From Vicinamibacterales bacterium (GTDB taxonomy: Bacteria; Acidobacteriota; Vicinamibacteria; Vicinamibacterales; UBA2999): a stretch of 64,000 nt of DNA. The position numbers and the translations under genes are program-made. This document shows positions 42,174 to 54,168 of this stretch, one piece after another. The first letter of the stretch is position 1; each line of letters starts with the position of its first letter. The stretch covers positions 22,550-86,549 of the forward strand of contig JAUXWO010000010.1 in NCBI GenBank assembly GCA_030680175.1, written 5' to 3'. Below the pieces are notes generated by a model that was not told the origin of the DNA, ran no database searches, and saw only the letters and a list, made by a program, of their open reading frames with translations.

Positions 42174-42262
42174 CCGGCGTCCGGAACCGGGACCCGGGTC
42201 CGCACGTCTGTGATAGAGAGTACAGGGCAGGCGATTCCGCCGCCCTCACGGAGACCCCCGGC

Positions 42263-42949
42263 ATGCCGCTGATCGAGACGCGCGACCTGTGGAAGACCTA
42301 CCAGATGGGCGAGGAGGAGATCCATGCCCTGCGCGGGGTCTCGATCCAGATCGAAAAGGGGGAGTACGTCGCGATCATGGGGCCGTCCGGGTCCGGCAAG
42401 TCCACGCTGATGAACCTGATCGGCTGCCTGGACACGCCGTCGAAGGGCACCTACCTCCTGAACAACCAGGAGGTCAGCACGATGAACGACAACGAGCTGG
42501 CCCGGATCCGCAACGAGGAGATCGGGTTCGTCTTCCAGACGTTCAACTTGCTGCCGCGCGCCACGGCGCTGCACAACGTCGAGCTGCCGCTGGTCTATGC
42601 GGGCGTCCCCGCGCGTGAGCGCAACGAGCGGGCGAAGGCCGCGCTCGAGAAGGTGGAGCTCGGCTCCCGGATGACGCACCGGCCCAACGAGCTCTCCGGC
42701 GGCCAGCGCCAGCGCGTCGCCATCGCGCGCGCCCTGGTCAACAACCCGTCGATCCTGCTCGCCGACGAGCCGACGGGCAACCTCGACTCGAAGACCGGCG
42801 TCGAGATCATGGCGCTCTTCGAGCGGCTGCACGACGCCGGCAACACCATCATCCTCGTGACGCACGAAGCCGACGTCGCCGAGCACGCCCGCCGCACCAT
42901 CGCGATCCGCGACGGCCAGGTCGAGAGAGACGTCAGCCGCGCGGCCTGA
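42263..42949 (+). CDS. ABC transporter ATP-binding protein, MacB/LolD type
   Basis: 228 residues with Walker [11 protein letters not shown]-loop [14 protein letters not shown], signature [15 protein letters not shown], Walker [13 protein letters not shown] and switch [12 protein letters not shown]. These match the MacB/LolD/FtsE-like class that works with FtsX-type permeases in lipoprotein or peptide export. GGAG lies eight bases before the ATG. No permease gene is adjacent, so it is an orphan ATPase here. The convergent gap downstream is filled with a palindromic repeat. Confidence 0.92.
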   Translation: MPLIETRDLWKTYQMGEEEIHALRGVSIQIEKGEYVAIMGPSGSGKSTLMNLIGCLDTPSKGTYLLNNQEVSTMNDNELARIRNEEIGFVFQTFNLLPRATALHNVELPLVYAGVPARERNERAKAALEKVELGSRMTHRPNELSGGQRQRVAIARALVNNPSILLADEPTGNLDSKTGVEIMALFERLHDAGNTIILVTHEADVAEHARRTIAIRDGQVERDVSRAA

Positions 42950-42966
42950 TCACGTCCGCCCAACTG

Positions 42967-43125
42967 ATCACGTACAAACACGCTCATCACGGACAAACAC
43001 GAAGGTCACGAAGGCCACGAAGGACGCACGACGGTCATTCCTCAATCCGCCTCGAGCAGGAGCACCTGAGGTATGACCTTGGTTCGTCTTCGTGTCCTTC
43101 GTGTCCTTCGTGTTTGTACGTGATC
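42967..43125. repeat. CACGAAGGA-type palindromic element, third locus
   Basis: The 17-bp ends at 42967-42983 (GATCACGTACAAACACG) and 43109-43125 are exact inverses. Inside, CACGAAGGNCACGAAGG units on the left face CTTCGTGTCCTTCGTGTCC on the right, and even the centre pairs (GGTCATTCCTCA with TGAGGTATGACC), so the whole 159 bp can fold as one stem. It lacks the 80-bp core. It occupies the gap between the convergent ABC ATPase and dppF. Confidence 0.92.
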
Positions 43126-43129
43126 AGCG

Positions 43130-44008
43130 TCAGACCGCCGCGTAGTGGCGATCGCCGACGTCGCGCAGGGGCGCGTCGCGGTTGAACGAGGCGGGGTCGA
43201 GTTCGACGCGCAGGCGCGGGGCGTCCGGATCGAGCACCGGCACCGCCGAGAGCAGGGCCCGCGTGTAGGGATGCTGCGGCGTGGCAAACAGCCGCTCGGT
43301 CTCGCCCATCTCCACGATCTTCCCGAGGTACATCACCGCCACCCGCGTGCAGATGTGACGCACCAGCCGCAGGTCGTGCGCGATGAACAGGTAGGTCAGC
43401 TGCAGCCGCTGCTGCAGGTCCATCAGCAGGTTGATGACCTGCGCCTGGATCGACACGTCGAGCGCCGAGACCGGCTCGTCCGCGATGATGAACTTCGGCT
43501 CGAGCGCGAGCGCGCGTGCCAGCCCGATCCGCTGGCGCTGGCCGCCGCTGAACTCGTGCGGGTAGCGCGCGAGGTGCGCCGGGTCGAGGCCGACCAGCGT
43601 GAACAGGTCCGCCACCTTCGCGCGCCGGGCGGCCGCGGTGCCGATCCGATGGATGACCAGCGGCTCCTCGACGATGTCGACGGCACGCATGCGGGGGTTG
43701 AGCGAGGAGTAGGGGTCCTGGAAGACCATCTGCATCTCGCGCCGCGCCGCGCGCATCCGCGCACGCGAGAACTGCAGCACGTCCTCGCCCTGGAACCGGA
43801 CCGCGCCGGAGGTCGGCTCGAGCAGGCGCAGCATGGCGCGTCCCGTCGTGCTCTTGCCGCTTCCGGATTCCCCCACGAGTCCGAACGTCTCCCCCGCCTC
43901 GATCGCAAAGCTCACATCGTCGACCGCGCGCACGACGGACGCCGGCTGGAAGAGCCCGCCGCCGCGGGAGAAGTGCTTCACGAGCCGGTCGACTTCAACC
44001 AGGGCCAT
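43130..44008 (-). CDS. dppF: Dipeptide/oligopeptide ABC transporter ATP-binding protein F
   Basis: 292 residues. Walker [21 protein letters not shown] (typical of OppF/DppF), signature [15 protein letters not shown] and Walker [13 protein letters not shown]. The usual C-terminal HPYT motif ([15 protein letters not shown]) is present. The ATG and the upstream dppD TGA share one base (TGATG), so translation is coupled. Periplasmic binding protein and permeases are not in the window. The gene ends within five bases of the palindromic repeat. Confidence 0.92.
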   Translation of the reverse strand: MALVEVDRLVKHFSRGGGLFQPASVVRAVDDVSFAIEAGETFGLVGESGSGKSTTGRAMLRLLEPTSGAVRFQGEDVLQFSRARMRAARREMQMVFQDPYSSLNPRMRAVDIVEEPLVIHRIGTAAARRAKVADLFTLVGLDPAHLARYPHEFSGGQRQRIGLARALALEPKFIIADEPVSALDVSIQAQVINLLMDLQQRLQLTYLFIAHDLRLVRHICTRVAVMYLGKIVEMGETERLFATPQHPYTRALLSAVPVLDPDAPRLRVELDPASFNRDAPLRDVGDRHYAAV

Positions 44009-45009
44009 CAGTGGGTCCGTGACTCCGACGCCGGCGCGTCCGTGGGCGCCGGATGCAGGTGGCAGCGCACGCGGTGGTCCGGCGTGATCCACGACTCGGG
44101 CGGCATCACCGTGTCGCAGACGTCCATCCGGTGCGCGCACCGCGGGGCGAAGGCACACCCCGGGGGGACGGACGTCAGGCTCGGCACCACGCCCTCGATG
44201 GCCTGCAGGCGCGAGCCCGCGCGGGCGCCTGGGATCGAGGCCAGCAGCCCCTGCGTGTACGGGTGCGCCGGCGCCCGCAGGATGTCGCGCACGGGCCCCT
44301 GCTCGACGAGGCGGCCGGCGTACATCACGGCGACGCGGTCCGCCGTCTCCGCGATGACCCCGAGGTCGTGGGTGATGAGCAGGAGCGCGAGGTTGAACTC
44401 GCGCTGCATGTCGCGGAGCAGCTCGAGGATCTGCGCCTGCACCGTGACGTCGAGCGCCGTGGTGGGCTCGTCCGCGGTGACGAGCGGCGGCCGGCAGGCG
44501 AGCGCGACCGCCAGCATCACGCGCTGGCGCATGCCGCCCGACAGCTGGTGCGGGTAGTCGTCGACGCGCGCCTCGGGATCGGTGATCCGCACGGCGCGCA
44601 GCAGGTCGACGGCGCGGGTGCGGGCCTCGCGCCGCGTGGCCAGCCCGTGCACGATGAGCGACTCGGCGATCTGCGTGCCGACACGGAGCACGGGGTTCAG
44701 TGCGGCCATGGGCTCCTGGAACACGAACCCGATGCCGGCGCCGCGCACCTGCCGCATCTCGCGCTCGGGCAGCGCGGCCAGATCGCGGCCGTTGAAGATC
44801 ACCTGCCCGCCCGCCACCCGTCCCGGAGACTGCAGCAGGCGCAGGATCGAGAAGGCCGTCACCGACTTGCCACTGCCCGACTCGCCGACCAGCCCCAGCG
44901 TCTCGCCGCGCGCCAGGTCGAACGACACATCGTCCACCGCGACGAGCGGCCGGGGGCCCACGTCGAAGACGGTCGTCAGGTTGCGGACGGAGAGGAGGTG
45001 GTCAGTCAC
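44008..45009 (-). CDS. dppD: Dipeptide/oligopeptide ABC transporter ATP-binding protein D
   Basis: 333 residues from GTG at 45009. Walker [21 protein letters not shown], signature [15 protein letters not shown], Walker [13 protein letters not shown] and the C-terminal cysteine cluster [16 protein letters not shown], which in this family holds an iron-sulfur-like site. An upstream ATG 28 codons away would translate the heptamer repeat as [17 protein letters not shown], so it is rejected. No Shine-Dalgarno site lies before the GTG; the repeat comes within nine bases of it. Confidence 0.92.
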   Translation of the reverse strand: MTDHLLSVRNLTTVFDVGPRPLVAVDDVSFDLARGETLGLVGESGSGKSVTAFSILRLLQSPGRVAGGQVIFNGRDLAALPEREMRQVRGAGIGFVFQEPMAALNPVLRVGTQIAESLIVHGLATRREARTRAVDLLRAVRITDPEARVDDYPHQLSGGMRQRVMLAVALACRPPLVTADEPTTALDVTVQAQILELLRDMQREFNLALLLITHDLGVIAETADRVAVMYAGRLVEQGPVRDILRAPAHPYTQGLLASIPGARAGSRLQAIEGVVPSLTSVPPGCAFAPRCAHRMDVCDTVMPPESWITPDHRVRCHLHPAPTDAPASESRTH

Positions 45010-45017
45010 GGTTGTGT

Positions 45018-45130
45018 GGCTCTCAGCTTTCGGCTCCCAGCTCTCGGCTTTCAGCTCTCGGCTCTCAGCGTCTCCACAAGTCGCTCCGGCCATCGAGAAG
45101 CCGACAGCCGAAAGCCGATCGCCGAAAGCT
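45018..45130. repeat. Inverted heptamer arms (GCYGANN family) between the mutase and dppD
   Basis: Left arm 45018-45066: seven 7-bp units such as GGCTCTC, AGCTTTC and GGCTCCC. Right arm about 45098-45130: AGCCGAC, AGCCGAA, AGCCGAT, CGCCGAA, the inverse orientation. About 30 bp of unique sequence separates them, so the whole can form a stem-loop. It lies downstream of the mutase and directly upstream of the dppD start on the same strand. Confidence 0.88.
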
Positions 45131-45143
45131 CTCGGCGAGCTCG

Positions 45144-46706
45144 CTAGTCGAGCGAGACTTCTGTGTATTCGCCGAATACCCCACGCATCGTATCCGCAAT
45201 CTCGCCCACCGTGGCACGGGCTTCGAGGGCGGCGATGATGGGCGGGACGAGGTTGTCGGTGCCCCGCGCGGCGGTCTCGACGGCCGCGAGCGCCGCCCTC
45301 CAGGCGGCGGTGTCGCGTGAGGCCCGCAGTGCCTGGACGCGCGCCACCTGCGAGGCCTCGACGCCGGCGGTGAGTGCGAAGACGTCCACGCCAGGTGCCT
45401 CGTCGGTGACGTACTTGTTCACGCCCACCACGACCTCGGTGCCGGCGTCGATGGCCTGCTGCGCCTTGTAGGCCGAGTCCTGGATCTGCCGCTGGATGTA
45501 GCCGGCCTCGATGGCCTTGAGCGTGCCGCCCATGCTGTCGATGCGGTCGAGCAGCTCGCGCGCGCCGGCCTCGATCCGGTCGGTCAGCGATTCGATGTAG
45601 TACGACCCGCCGAACGGATCCACCGTGTTGGTCACGCCCGATTCGTGCGCGATCACCTGCTGCGTCCGCAGCGCCAGCCGCGCCGACTCCTCGGTCGGCA
45701 GCGCGAGCGCTTCGTCACGGCTGTTGGTGTGCAGGGACTGCGTGCCGCCGATGACCGCCGACAGCGCCTGCACGGCCACGCGCACGATGTTGTTGTCGGG
45801 CTGCTGCGCGGTGAGGGTGCTGCCGGCCGTCTGCGTATGGAAGCGCAGCTGCTGGGCGCGCGGGCTCGTCGCGCCGAACCGCTCGCGCATCAGCCTCGCC
45901 CAGAGCCGCCGCGCCGCGCGGAACTTGGCGACCTCCTCGAGGAAGTCGTTGTGCGCGTTGAAGAAGAACGACAGGCGCTGGCCGACGCCGTTCACGTCGA
46001 GTCCCGCCTCCACGGCCGCCTGCACGTAGGCGATCGCGTTGGCGAAGGTGAACGCCACCTCCTGAATCGCCGTCGAGCCGGCCTCGCGGATGTGGTACCC
46101 GCTGATCGAGATCGTGTTCCACTGCGGCACGTCGCGCTCGCAGAACGCGAAGATGTCCGTGACGATGCGGAGGGAGGCGGCGGGGGGGTAGATGTAGGTG
46201 CCGCGCGCGACGTACTCCTTCAGGATGTCGTTCTGCACCGTGCCCGAGAGCTTCGTCGAGGGCACGCCCTGCTGGCGGCCGACCGCGACGTAGAGCCCCA
46301 GCAGGATGATGGCGGTCGCATTGATCGTCATCGACGTGGACACCTTGTCCAGCGGGATGCCGTCAAAGAGCGCGGCCATGTCGTCGAGCGAGTCGATCGC
46401 CACGCCGACGCGTCCGACCTCGCCCGCCGCCAGGGTGTGGTCGGAGTCGTAGCCAATCTGCGTGGGCAGATCGAACGCGACGCTCAGCCCGCTCACGCCC
46501 TGCGACAGCAGATAGCGGTACCGCTGGTTCGACTCGGCCGCCGTCCCGAACCCGGCGTACTGCCGCATGGTCCACAGCCGGCCGCGATACATGGTCGGCT
46601 GGATGCCCCGCGTATAGGGGAAGGTGCCGGGGTAGCCGAGATCGCGGTCGGGCTCGAATCCGGAGAGATCGTCAGGGTGGACAAACGGGCGCGCGGGCGA
46701 AGTCAT
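45144..46706 (-). CDS. Methylmalonyl-CoA mutase large (catalytic) subunit
   Basis: 520 residues, the catalytic TIM-barrel half without the B12-binding domain; in many bacteria that domain is a separate gene, which is not in the window. Signatures include [69 protein letters not shown] and [16 protein letters not shown]. It isomerises methylmalonyl-CoA and succinyl-CoA. The ATG at 46706 is chosen over one 28 codons upstream because a TACAAT box lies between them, giving a leaderless mRNA. Confidence 0.93.
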   Translation of the reverse strand: MTSPARPFVHPDDLSGFEPDRDLGYPGTFPYTRGIQPTMYRGRLWTMRQYAGFGTAAESNQRYRYLLSQGVSGLSVAFDLPTQIGYDSDHTLAAGEVGRVGVAIDSLDDMAALFDGIPLDKVSTSMTINATAIILLGLYVAVGRQQGVPSTKLSGTVQNDILKEYVARGTYIYPPAASLRIVTDIFAFCERDVPQWNTISISGYHIREAGSTAIQEVAFTFANAIAYVQAAVEAGLDVNGVGQRLSFFFNAHNDFLEEVAKFRAARRLWARLMRERFGATSPRAQQLRFHTQTAGSTLTAQQPDNNIVRVAVQALSAVIGGTQSLHTNSRDEALALPTEESARLALRTQQVIAHESGVTNTVDPFGGSYYIESLTDRIEAGARELLDRIDSMGGTLKAIEAGYIQRQIQDSAYKAQQAIDAGTEVVVGVNKYVTDEAPGVDVFALTAGVEASQVARVQALRASRDTAAWRAALAAVETAARGTDNLVPPIIAALEARATVGEIADTMRGVFGEYTEVSLD

Positions 46707-46713
46707 CGGCGAG

Positions 46714-46719
46714 ATTGTA
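46714..46719 (-). promoter_or_regulatory. -10 element of the mutase gene, predicting a leaderless mRNA
   Basis: On the minus strand TACAAT, seven bases before the ATG. A TTGGGG at 18-bp spacing is a weak -35. No leader or Shine-Dalgarno site. Confidence 0.5.
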
Positions 46720-46740
46720 ACGGTGCGGGGGCCGGAATCC

Positions 46741-46779
46741 CAAGATTGTGTCGCCGCGGGCAGGCGACCCAACATCTTG
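46741..46779. promoter_or_regulatory. Imperfect dyad upstream of the mutase promoter
   Basis: CAAGATTGTGTCGCC (46741-46755) faces GGCGACCCAACATCTTG (46763-46779) around a seven-base centre. It begins at the expected -35 position of the mutase promoter, so it could be an operator. The arms differ by an insertion of two bases. Confidence 0.4.
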
Positions 46780-46848
46780 TGTATCAACACTTGAAGCCCA
46801 ATTAGCAGTGGACAAGGTCGCGCAGCCCACCACCTGTGGGGTTACTCC

Positions 46849-46878
46849 TTGACTTCTCGCGGCGCCGGTCCGTAGAAT
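46849..46878 (+). promoter_or_regulatory. Sigma-70-type promoter for the small orphan protein
   Basis: TTGACT at 46849-46854 and TAGAAT at 46873-46878 with an 18-bp spacer. Transcription would begin near 46886, leaving an approximately 127-base leader before the ATG at 47013. Confidence 0.65.
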
Positions 46879-46926
46879 GCAGGCCAGTTCCCGCAACCGT
46901 AAACCCCGCCTTATGACGAATTTGGA

Positions 46927-46967
46927 GCCGATTCCTCCGACCGCCCGGTCCGGAGCGCTTGATCGGC
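46927..46967 (+). promoter_or_regulatory. Structured segment in the leader of the orphan protein gene
   Basis: An outer stem GCCGAT (46927-46932) with ATCGGC (46962-46967) encloses an inner hairpin CTCCGACC / GGTCCGGAG with one bulged base and loop GCCC. It lies in the middle of the predicted leader, about 45 bases before the ribosome site GGAGG. It does not match a riboswitch I know; a protein-binding or temperature-dependent element is possible. Confidence 0.35.
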
Positions 46968-47012
46968 ACACGCCGCGGTGCCCAGCCCGGCGGCTGTCAG
47001 GAGGGAGTTCCA

Positions 47013-47351
47013 ATGGATGACGTCGTGAACCGGTTCGCACGAGAGCTGGCCGACGCCATTGCCGCCGCAGTGGCCAGTAACCCCGAAGTCGAAGCCTGTC
47101 GCCAGCGCGCCCGTGACGAGGGGTACGAGATGCGCGTCACCCTGGAAGCCGTCGTGGGCTTCGTGGCCAGGGGCGGCGGCGCGCCGGGTGAGGCGGAGGA
47201 CGCGTCCGAGGCCGAACCGACCGCCAAGGTGGCGGCCAGCGTGCGCCAGTCGGCGCCGCGCCGCGCCTACGACATGACCGCGAACGACCGCCGTTTCCTT
47301 CGCTCCCTCCGCATCGCGTCCGAGGACGCCAAGGCGGAGGGCGGCACCTAG
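47013..47351 (+). CDS. Small soluble protein of unknown function
   Basis: 112 residues with a strong AGGAGGG site eight bases before the ATG. The first 45 residues form a regular amphipathic helix ([20 protein letters not shown]), the middle is acidic and Ala-rich ([15 protein letters not shown]), and the end is basic ([20 protein letters not shown]). No signal peptide or membrane helix. The basic C-terminus with an N-terminal dimer-like helix could bind nucleic acid or an enzyme; I do not recognise it. Its TAG stop overlaps the gpmA stop in a CTAG palindrome. Confidence 0.7.
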   Translation: MDDVVNRFARELADAIAAAVASNPEVEACRQRARDEGYEMRVTLEAVVGFVARGGGAPGEAEDASEAEPTAKVAASVRQSAPRRAYDMTANDRRFLRSLRIASEDAKAEGGT

Positions 47352-48112
47352 TTCGACGAAGTCGACGTCCGCGTCGCCGCCTGATTGGCGACGGCGGCGG
47401 CCGCGCGCTTCGCCGCGTCCTGGTCACCCAGGTACGCGCTCCTGATCGGTGTCAGCGAGGCGTCGAGCTCATAGACCAGCGGGATCCCCGTGGGGATGTT
47501 GAGCTCGACGATCTCGTGCTCCGGCACCTTGTCCAGATACTTCACGAGGGCGCGCAGGGAATTTCCGTGCGCGACGATCAGCGTCCGGCGCCCGGCCGTG
47601 ATGGCCGGCGCGATGGTGCCGTGCCAGAACGGCAGGAACCGCGCCACCGTGTCCTTGAGCGATTCGGCCACGGGCAGGTCGCCTGGCGGGACGCCGGCAT
47701 AGCGCGGATCCCGCGCGGGATGGCGCGGGTCGTCGTTCGCGAGCGGCGGCGGCGGGATGTCGTAGCTGCGGCGCCAGATCTTCACCTGGGCATCGCCGTG
47801 CCGCGCGGCGGTCTCGGCCTTGTTCAGCCCCTGCAGGTCGCCGTAGTGGCGCTCGTTGAGACGCCAGTCGCGCGTGACCGGGAGCCAGAGCTGGTCGAGC
47901 TCCTCGAGCGTGATCCACCAGGTGCGGATCGCGCGCCTCAGGAGCGACGTGAACGCCACGTCGAAGACGAACCCTTCCTGTTTGAGCAACCGCCCGGCGG
48001 CGCGCGCCTCCGCGATGCCCTTCTCGGTCAGGTCCACATCCGTCCACCCCGTGAACCGGTTTTCCTGATTCCAGGTGGACTCACCGTGTCTGAGCAGCAC
48101 GAGCTTGTGCAT
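47348..48112 (-). CDS. gpmA: 2,3-bisphosphoglycerate-dependent phosphoglycerate mutase
   Basis: 254 residues. The catalytic RHGE motif ([10 protein letters not shown], His9) and the second histidine in [10 protein letters not shown] are present, with [13 protein letters not shown] and [13 protein letters not shown] typical of GpmA. It interconverts 3- and 2-phosphoglycerate, directly before enolase in glycolysis; eno is the next gene upstream on the same strand, 47 bp away through a heptamer array. The basic Ala-rich C-terminus is longer than in E. coli. Confidence 0.95.
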   Translation of the reverse strand: MHKLVLLRHGESTWNQENRFTGWTDVDLTEKGIAEARAAGRLLKQEGFVFDVAFTSLLRRAIRTWWITLEELDQLWLPVTRDWRLNERHYGDLQGLNKAETAARHGDAQVKIWRRSYDIPPPPLANDDPRHPARDPRYAGVPPGDLPVAESLKDTVARFLPFWHGTIAPAITAGRRTLIVAHGNSLRALVKYLDKVPEHEIVELNIPTGIPLVYELDASLTPIRSAYLGDQDAAKRAAAAVANQAATRTSTSSN

Positions 48113-48129
48113 GGGGTGACGATCCTCGC

Positions 48130-48157
48130 GGTGAACGGTGAACGGTGAACGGTGAAC
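48130..48157. repeat. Heptamer array GGTGAAC between eno and gpmA
   Basis: Four exact GGTGAAC units, followed by a fifth, GGTCAGG, whose TCA is the minus-strand TGA stop of eno. All are in one orientation within the 47-bp gap. Confidence 0.9.
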
Positions 48158-48159
48158 GG

Positions 48160-50818
<2,659 letters not shown>

Positions 50819-50942
50819 AGCCGTTCCGATCAGTCTCCTGCGGGCCGGACCGCCATCGCCCCGTGGTCCGGAAGGATGACCACGTTACCACAAGGGTGGC
50901 TCAGTCGCCGATAACCCGCAGCGGCACAGTGGTTTGCAGGGT

Positions 50943-50971
50943 TTGACATCCCGGGCGTGCCCCCCTATCAT
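50943..50971 (+). promoter_or_regulatory. Strong sigma-70-type promoter for the secreted protein
   Basis: TTGACA (perfect) at 50943-50948 and TATCAT at 50966-50971 with a 17-bp spacer. This is the closest match to consensus in the window. It predicts an approximately 32-base leader with GGGAG before the ATG, suggesting high expression. Confidence 0.75.
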
Positions 50972-51009
50972 TTGAGGATCCGGATTCTTAGCACTCTCAG
51001 GGAGAACTC

Positions 51010-52017
51010 ATGATGGAACGCACGCGTGGTCTGGCGCTGACGATGGTCGTGGCGCTGGTGTTTGGTTTCGCCGCGGAAGCGCTGGCGCAGCGTGGGAATG
51101 ACCGGAATCGCAACCGCCAGGAGCGCGAGGAGATCGAGGCGCTCGTGAAGCTCGTGGACGGCGTCATGGCCGGCACGGCGGGGCCCACGGACATCACGTT
51201 CAACATCACGCCCTACTTCCTGAAGTCCCAGGAAGCCCGGACGTTCGTGCCGTTCAGCCTCGAGGTCACCGGCGCGCCCGCCAAGGACATGGCGCTCTAC
51301 GTGCGCGTCGTGGATCCGGCGGTCGAGGTCGACCCGAAGAAGCGCGCCGAGTACCCGTGGGACGACATCCACTTCGTGCCGGCCGCGCAGGTGGCCTCGA
51401 GCCCCGCGCGCCTGAACCGCGTGTTCATGGCCGTGCCCGGCACCTACGACGTCTACCTCGCCATGAAGGAGCGCGCGCCCGAGAAGCCGCAGCGCGGCGC
51501 GACCTACGTGACCGGCGTGTACAAGACCAGCATCACGGTGCCGGATCTCGCGGCCGAGTTCACGACGAGTTCGGTGCTCGTGACCGACACGGTGAACATG
51601 CTGACCGCGCCCATCTCGCCCGAGGAGCAGCGCGAGCGCCCCTTCGTGTTCGGCGCGCAGGAGTTGATCCCGGCGCTCGACGAGGACTTCAAGAAGAGCG
51701 AAGAGCTGAACATCTTCTTCCAGGTCTACAACCCCGGCCTTGACGCCGGCGGGAAGCCGGACCTGGTGATGGAATACAACTTCCACCGCACCGAGGACGG
51801 TGAGGAGAAGTTCTTCAACAAGACGAACCCGCAGAACATCAACGCCTCGAACCTGCCGCCGCAGTTCGACCCGGCCGTGTTCCCGGTCCCGGGCGGCATC
51901 ACGGTGCCGCTCGCCACGTTCCCCGAGGGCGACTTCCGGCTCGAGATCAAGATCATCGACAAGGCGGCCGGCCGCGAGCTCGTGCGCAACGTCAAGTTCA
52001 CCGTCACGGCGTCGTAA
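51010..52017 (+). CDS. Secreted protein of unknown function
   Basis: 335 residues with a signal peptide (GLALTMVVALVFGFAAEALA) and a lysine/arginine-rich start to the mature chain. The body is beta-rich (VPFSLEVTGAPAKDMALYVR, YDVYLAMKERAPEKPQRGAT, FFQVYNPGLDAGGKPDLVME) and looks like two or three Ig-like domains; no catalytic motif. The very good promoter and ribosome site (GGAG five bases from ATG) imply abundant expression. A perfect 11-bp hairpin follows 11 bases after its stop, then the TonB-receptor-like gene. Family not recognised. Confidence 0.75.
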   Translation: MMERTRGLALTMVVALVFGFAAEALAQRGNDRNRNRQEREEIEALVKLVDGVMAGTAGPTDITFNITPYFLKSQEARTFVPFSLEVTGAPAKDMALYVRVVDPAVEVDPKKRAEYPWDDIHFVPAAQVASSPARLNRVFMAVPGTYDVYLAMKERAPEKPQRGATYVTGVYKTSITVPDLAAEFTTSSVLVTDTVNMLTAPISPEEQRERPFVFGAQELIPALDEDFKKSEELNIFFQVYNPGLDAGGKPDLVMEYNFHRTEDGEEKFFNKTNPQNINASNLPPQFDPAVFPVPGGITVPLATFPEGDFRLEIKIIDKAAGRELVRNVKFTVTAS

Positions 52018-52028
52018 CCTGGTTTGGC

Positions 52029-52052
52029 CCCGCCCCTCCTCGGAGGGGCGGG
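52029..52052. terminator. Perfect GC-rich hairpin between the secreted protein and the receptor-like gene
   Basis: Arms 52029-52039 and 52042-52052 are exact inverses (11 bp) around a two-base centre. It begins 11 bases after the TAA. No U tract. Like the hairpins at 2208 and 17967 it may reduce downstream expression from the strong promoter at 50943. Confidence 0.5.
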
Positions 52053-52070
52053 CGCCCGAGAGTCTTGCCT

Positions 52071-53933
52071 ATGAGCGCCCCCCGCTGCCTGCTCGTCTCG
52101 GCGATGGTCCTGGGTTGGCCCGGACTCGTGTACGACGCAGCCGCGCAGGCGCCGCACCAGGCGCCCGACGTGGTGCAGGTGGCGGCCGCGCCGAGCGGCG
52201 CGATCTTCGGCACGGTGCTCGACGACGGGGGCGCGCCCCTCGATGGGGTGGTGGTCTCGGCCCTCGGGCAGGGCACGGCGTTCGCCGTGACGGACAAGAC
52301 CGGGGCGTTCCAGCTCCGGCAGCTCACGCCCGGACCGTACCTGGTCCGCGCGCATCTTGAAGGCTATACGGCCGCCCGCACCACGCTCGTCGAGGTGCGC
52401 CCGTCGGCCACCACCGCCTCGTCGTTCACCCTGCGCCGCGACGGCGTGGCGCCGCGTGTCCTGGCCGCGGGTGTGACGGCGCAGGACGCCCTCGAGGTCG
52501 ACGAAGAGTCGCCCCGCAGCGAAACCGAGATGGCCTGGCGCCTGCGCCGTCTGAAGCGCAGCATCCTGAAGGACGCCCACGGCCTGGCCGGCCTCGACAC
52601 CGGCGACCGCGACTGGACCGACTCGCTCGACTTCCTCGGGCGCGCCGTCGAGTCGTCGGCGCGCATGGCCGCGTCGCTCTTCACCGACCTGCCGGAACTG
52701 CAGGGGCAGGTCAACGTCCTCACGACCAACGCGTTCAGCGGCCCGGGCCAGCCGTTCGATCTCGACCAGGCGCGCGGGATCGCGTTCATGTCGCTCGGCG
52801 CGGCCGTCGGCGACCACGCCGACTGGGACGTGAAGGTCGCCATGAATCAGGGCGATGTGAGCTCGTGGATGCTGGCGGGCGCCTATACGGTCCGCGCGCC
52901 CGCCCGGCACCGCTACGAGGTCGGCTGGTCGTACAGCCTGCAACGGTACGAAGGCGGCAACCCGGCCATGCTGGCGACCGTCGTGGACGGCCACCGCAAC
53001 GTCGGGTCGATTTACGTCCACGACGAGTTCACCATCAACCCGCAGCTGTCGGTGGGCGTCGGCGCGCGCTACGCGCGCTACGACTACCTGGGCGGTCCCG
53101 GGCTGCTCAGTCCGCGGATGAGCGTGGCCTTTTCGCCCGTCGACGGCTACCGCGTTCGCGCCTCGGCGAGCCTGTCGCACATTGCGCCCGGCGCCGACGA
53201 GTTCCTGCCGCCGGCGCGGGCCGCCTGGCTGCCCCCGCAGCGCACGTTCGCGCCGCTCTCGAGCGCGGGCTTCCGCAGCGAGGATGTGCAGCACTACGAG
53301 ATCGGCGTCGAGCGCGAGTTCGACGGGGCGACGCTCGGCGTACGCGCCTTCCGCCAGCGGATCGACAATCAGGCCGTCACCATCTTCGGCCTCATCACGC
53401 CGCGCACGCCGGCGGCGTCCCTTGGCCACTACTACGTGGCTTCGGCCGGCGACCTCGACATCGAAGGCTGGGGCGTGACGCTGACCCACGCCATGTCCAG
53501 CTACGTGCGTGGCAGCATCGATTACTCGCAGTCGCGCGCCGCCTCGGTCGATGCCGCCCCTGCGGGTGACCTCGAGATGCTGGCCGCGTGGGTGCCCTCG
53601 GCGATCCTCCCGCAGGACCGGCGCATCCACGACCTGTCCACCTCGCTCGAAGCCGAGGTGCCGCAGTCGGCCACGCGGTTCGTCGTGCTCTACCGCGTCA
53701 ACACGGCGTACCTCCGGCGGTACGGCGCCGACGAACGCGCCGGCCTCGACGGACGGTTCGACGTGCAGGTGAGCCAGGCGCTGCCGTTCCTGAACTTCAC
53801 GCGGGCCCAGTGGGACATGCTGTTCGGCATCCGCAACCTGTTCCGCGAGACGGCCGAGCGCTCCATGTTGGACGAACTCATGGTCGTCCGTCCGCCCAAG
53901 CGCATCGTGGGCGGCGTCCAGGTCCGCTTCTAG
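52071..53933 (+). CDS. TonB-dependent-receptor-like outer-membrane protein with carboxypeptidase-regulatory domain
   Basis: 620 residues from ATG at 52071 (a TTG two codons earlier is also possible). Signal peptide (CLLVSAMVLGWPGLVYDAAA), then a CarboxypepD_reg-like fold (GTVLDDGGAPLDGVVVSALG, TDKTGAFQLRQLTPGPYLV). The remaining 480 residues are alternating strands ending in VRF, and the C-terminal phenylalanine is typical of outer-membrane barrels. A plug domain is not obvious and the barrel is short, so a reduced receptor is likely. The ligand is unknown. Confidence 0.75.
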   Translation: MSAPRCLLVSAMVLGWPGLVYDAAAQAPHQAPDVVQVAAAPSGAIFGTVLDDGGAPLDGVVVSALGQGTAFAVTDKTGAFQLRQLTPGPYLVRAHLEGYTAARTTLVEVRPSATTASSFTLRRDGVAPRVLAAGVTAQDALEVDEESPRSETEMAWRLRRLKRSILKDAHGLAGLDTGDRDWTDSLDFLGRAVESSARMAASLFTDLPELQGQVNVLTTNAFSGPGQPFDLDQARGIAFMSLGAAVGDHADWDVKVAMNQGDVSSWMLAGAYTVRAPARHRYEVGWSYSLQRYEGGNPAMLATVVDGHRNVGSIYVHDEFTINPQLSVGVGARYARYDYLGGPGLLSPRMSVAFSPVDGYRVRASASLSHIAPGADEFLPPARAAWLPPQRTFAPLSSAGFRSEDVQHYEIGVEREFDGATLGVRAFRQRIDNQAVTIFGLITPRTPAASLGHYYVASAGDLDIEGWGVTLTHAMSSYVRGSIDYSQSRAASVDAAPAGDLEMLAAWVPSAILPQDRRIHDLSTSLEAEVPQSATRFVVLYRVNTAYLRRYGADERAGLDGRFDVQVSQALPFLNFTRAQWDMLFGIRNLFRETAERSMLDELMVVRPPKRIVGGVQVRF

Positions 53934-54007
53934 CCTCGGACCCGCGGTGCACCCCGCGGTCAGGCGTCTTCTTCGCCTCCCCTGACAGTCGAGGCTCGCC
54001 TGCTTCT

Positions 54008-54030
54008 AAGTCAATGACCAGCATTGACTT
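54008..54030. promoter_or_regulatory. Perfect 9-bp dyad in an AT-rich intergenic region
   Basis: AAGTCAATG (54008-54016) and CATTGACTT (54022-54030) are exact inverses around ACCAG. The surrounding 54000-54180 is clearly richer in A and T than the rest of the window. The dyad lacks a U tract and looks more like an operator for a dimeric regulator than a terminator. Confidence 0.5.
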
Positions 54031-54168
54031 ATGTCTCTCTATCCTCGCGATTGGATTGCTTGTCCATCATTTTGGATTATGGGCGCCTTCCGAATGCGGC
54101 TAATGAATAAGCGCAGGTTTTTCAATCATTTGACGTGACTCCATGGTTCCGGATCGTGGTATGTCGTT

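Noticed and set aside
44008..45093. Longer dppD beginning at the ATG at 45093
   Set aside because: The extra 28 residues are a direct translation of the heptamer array, and the conserved protein begins at the GTG at 45009.
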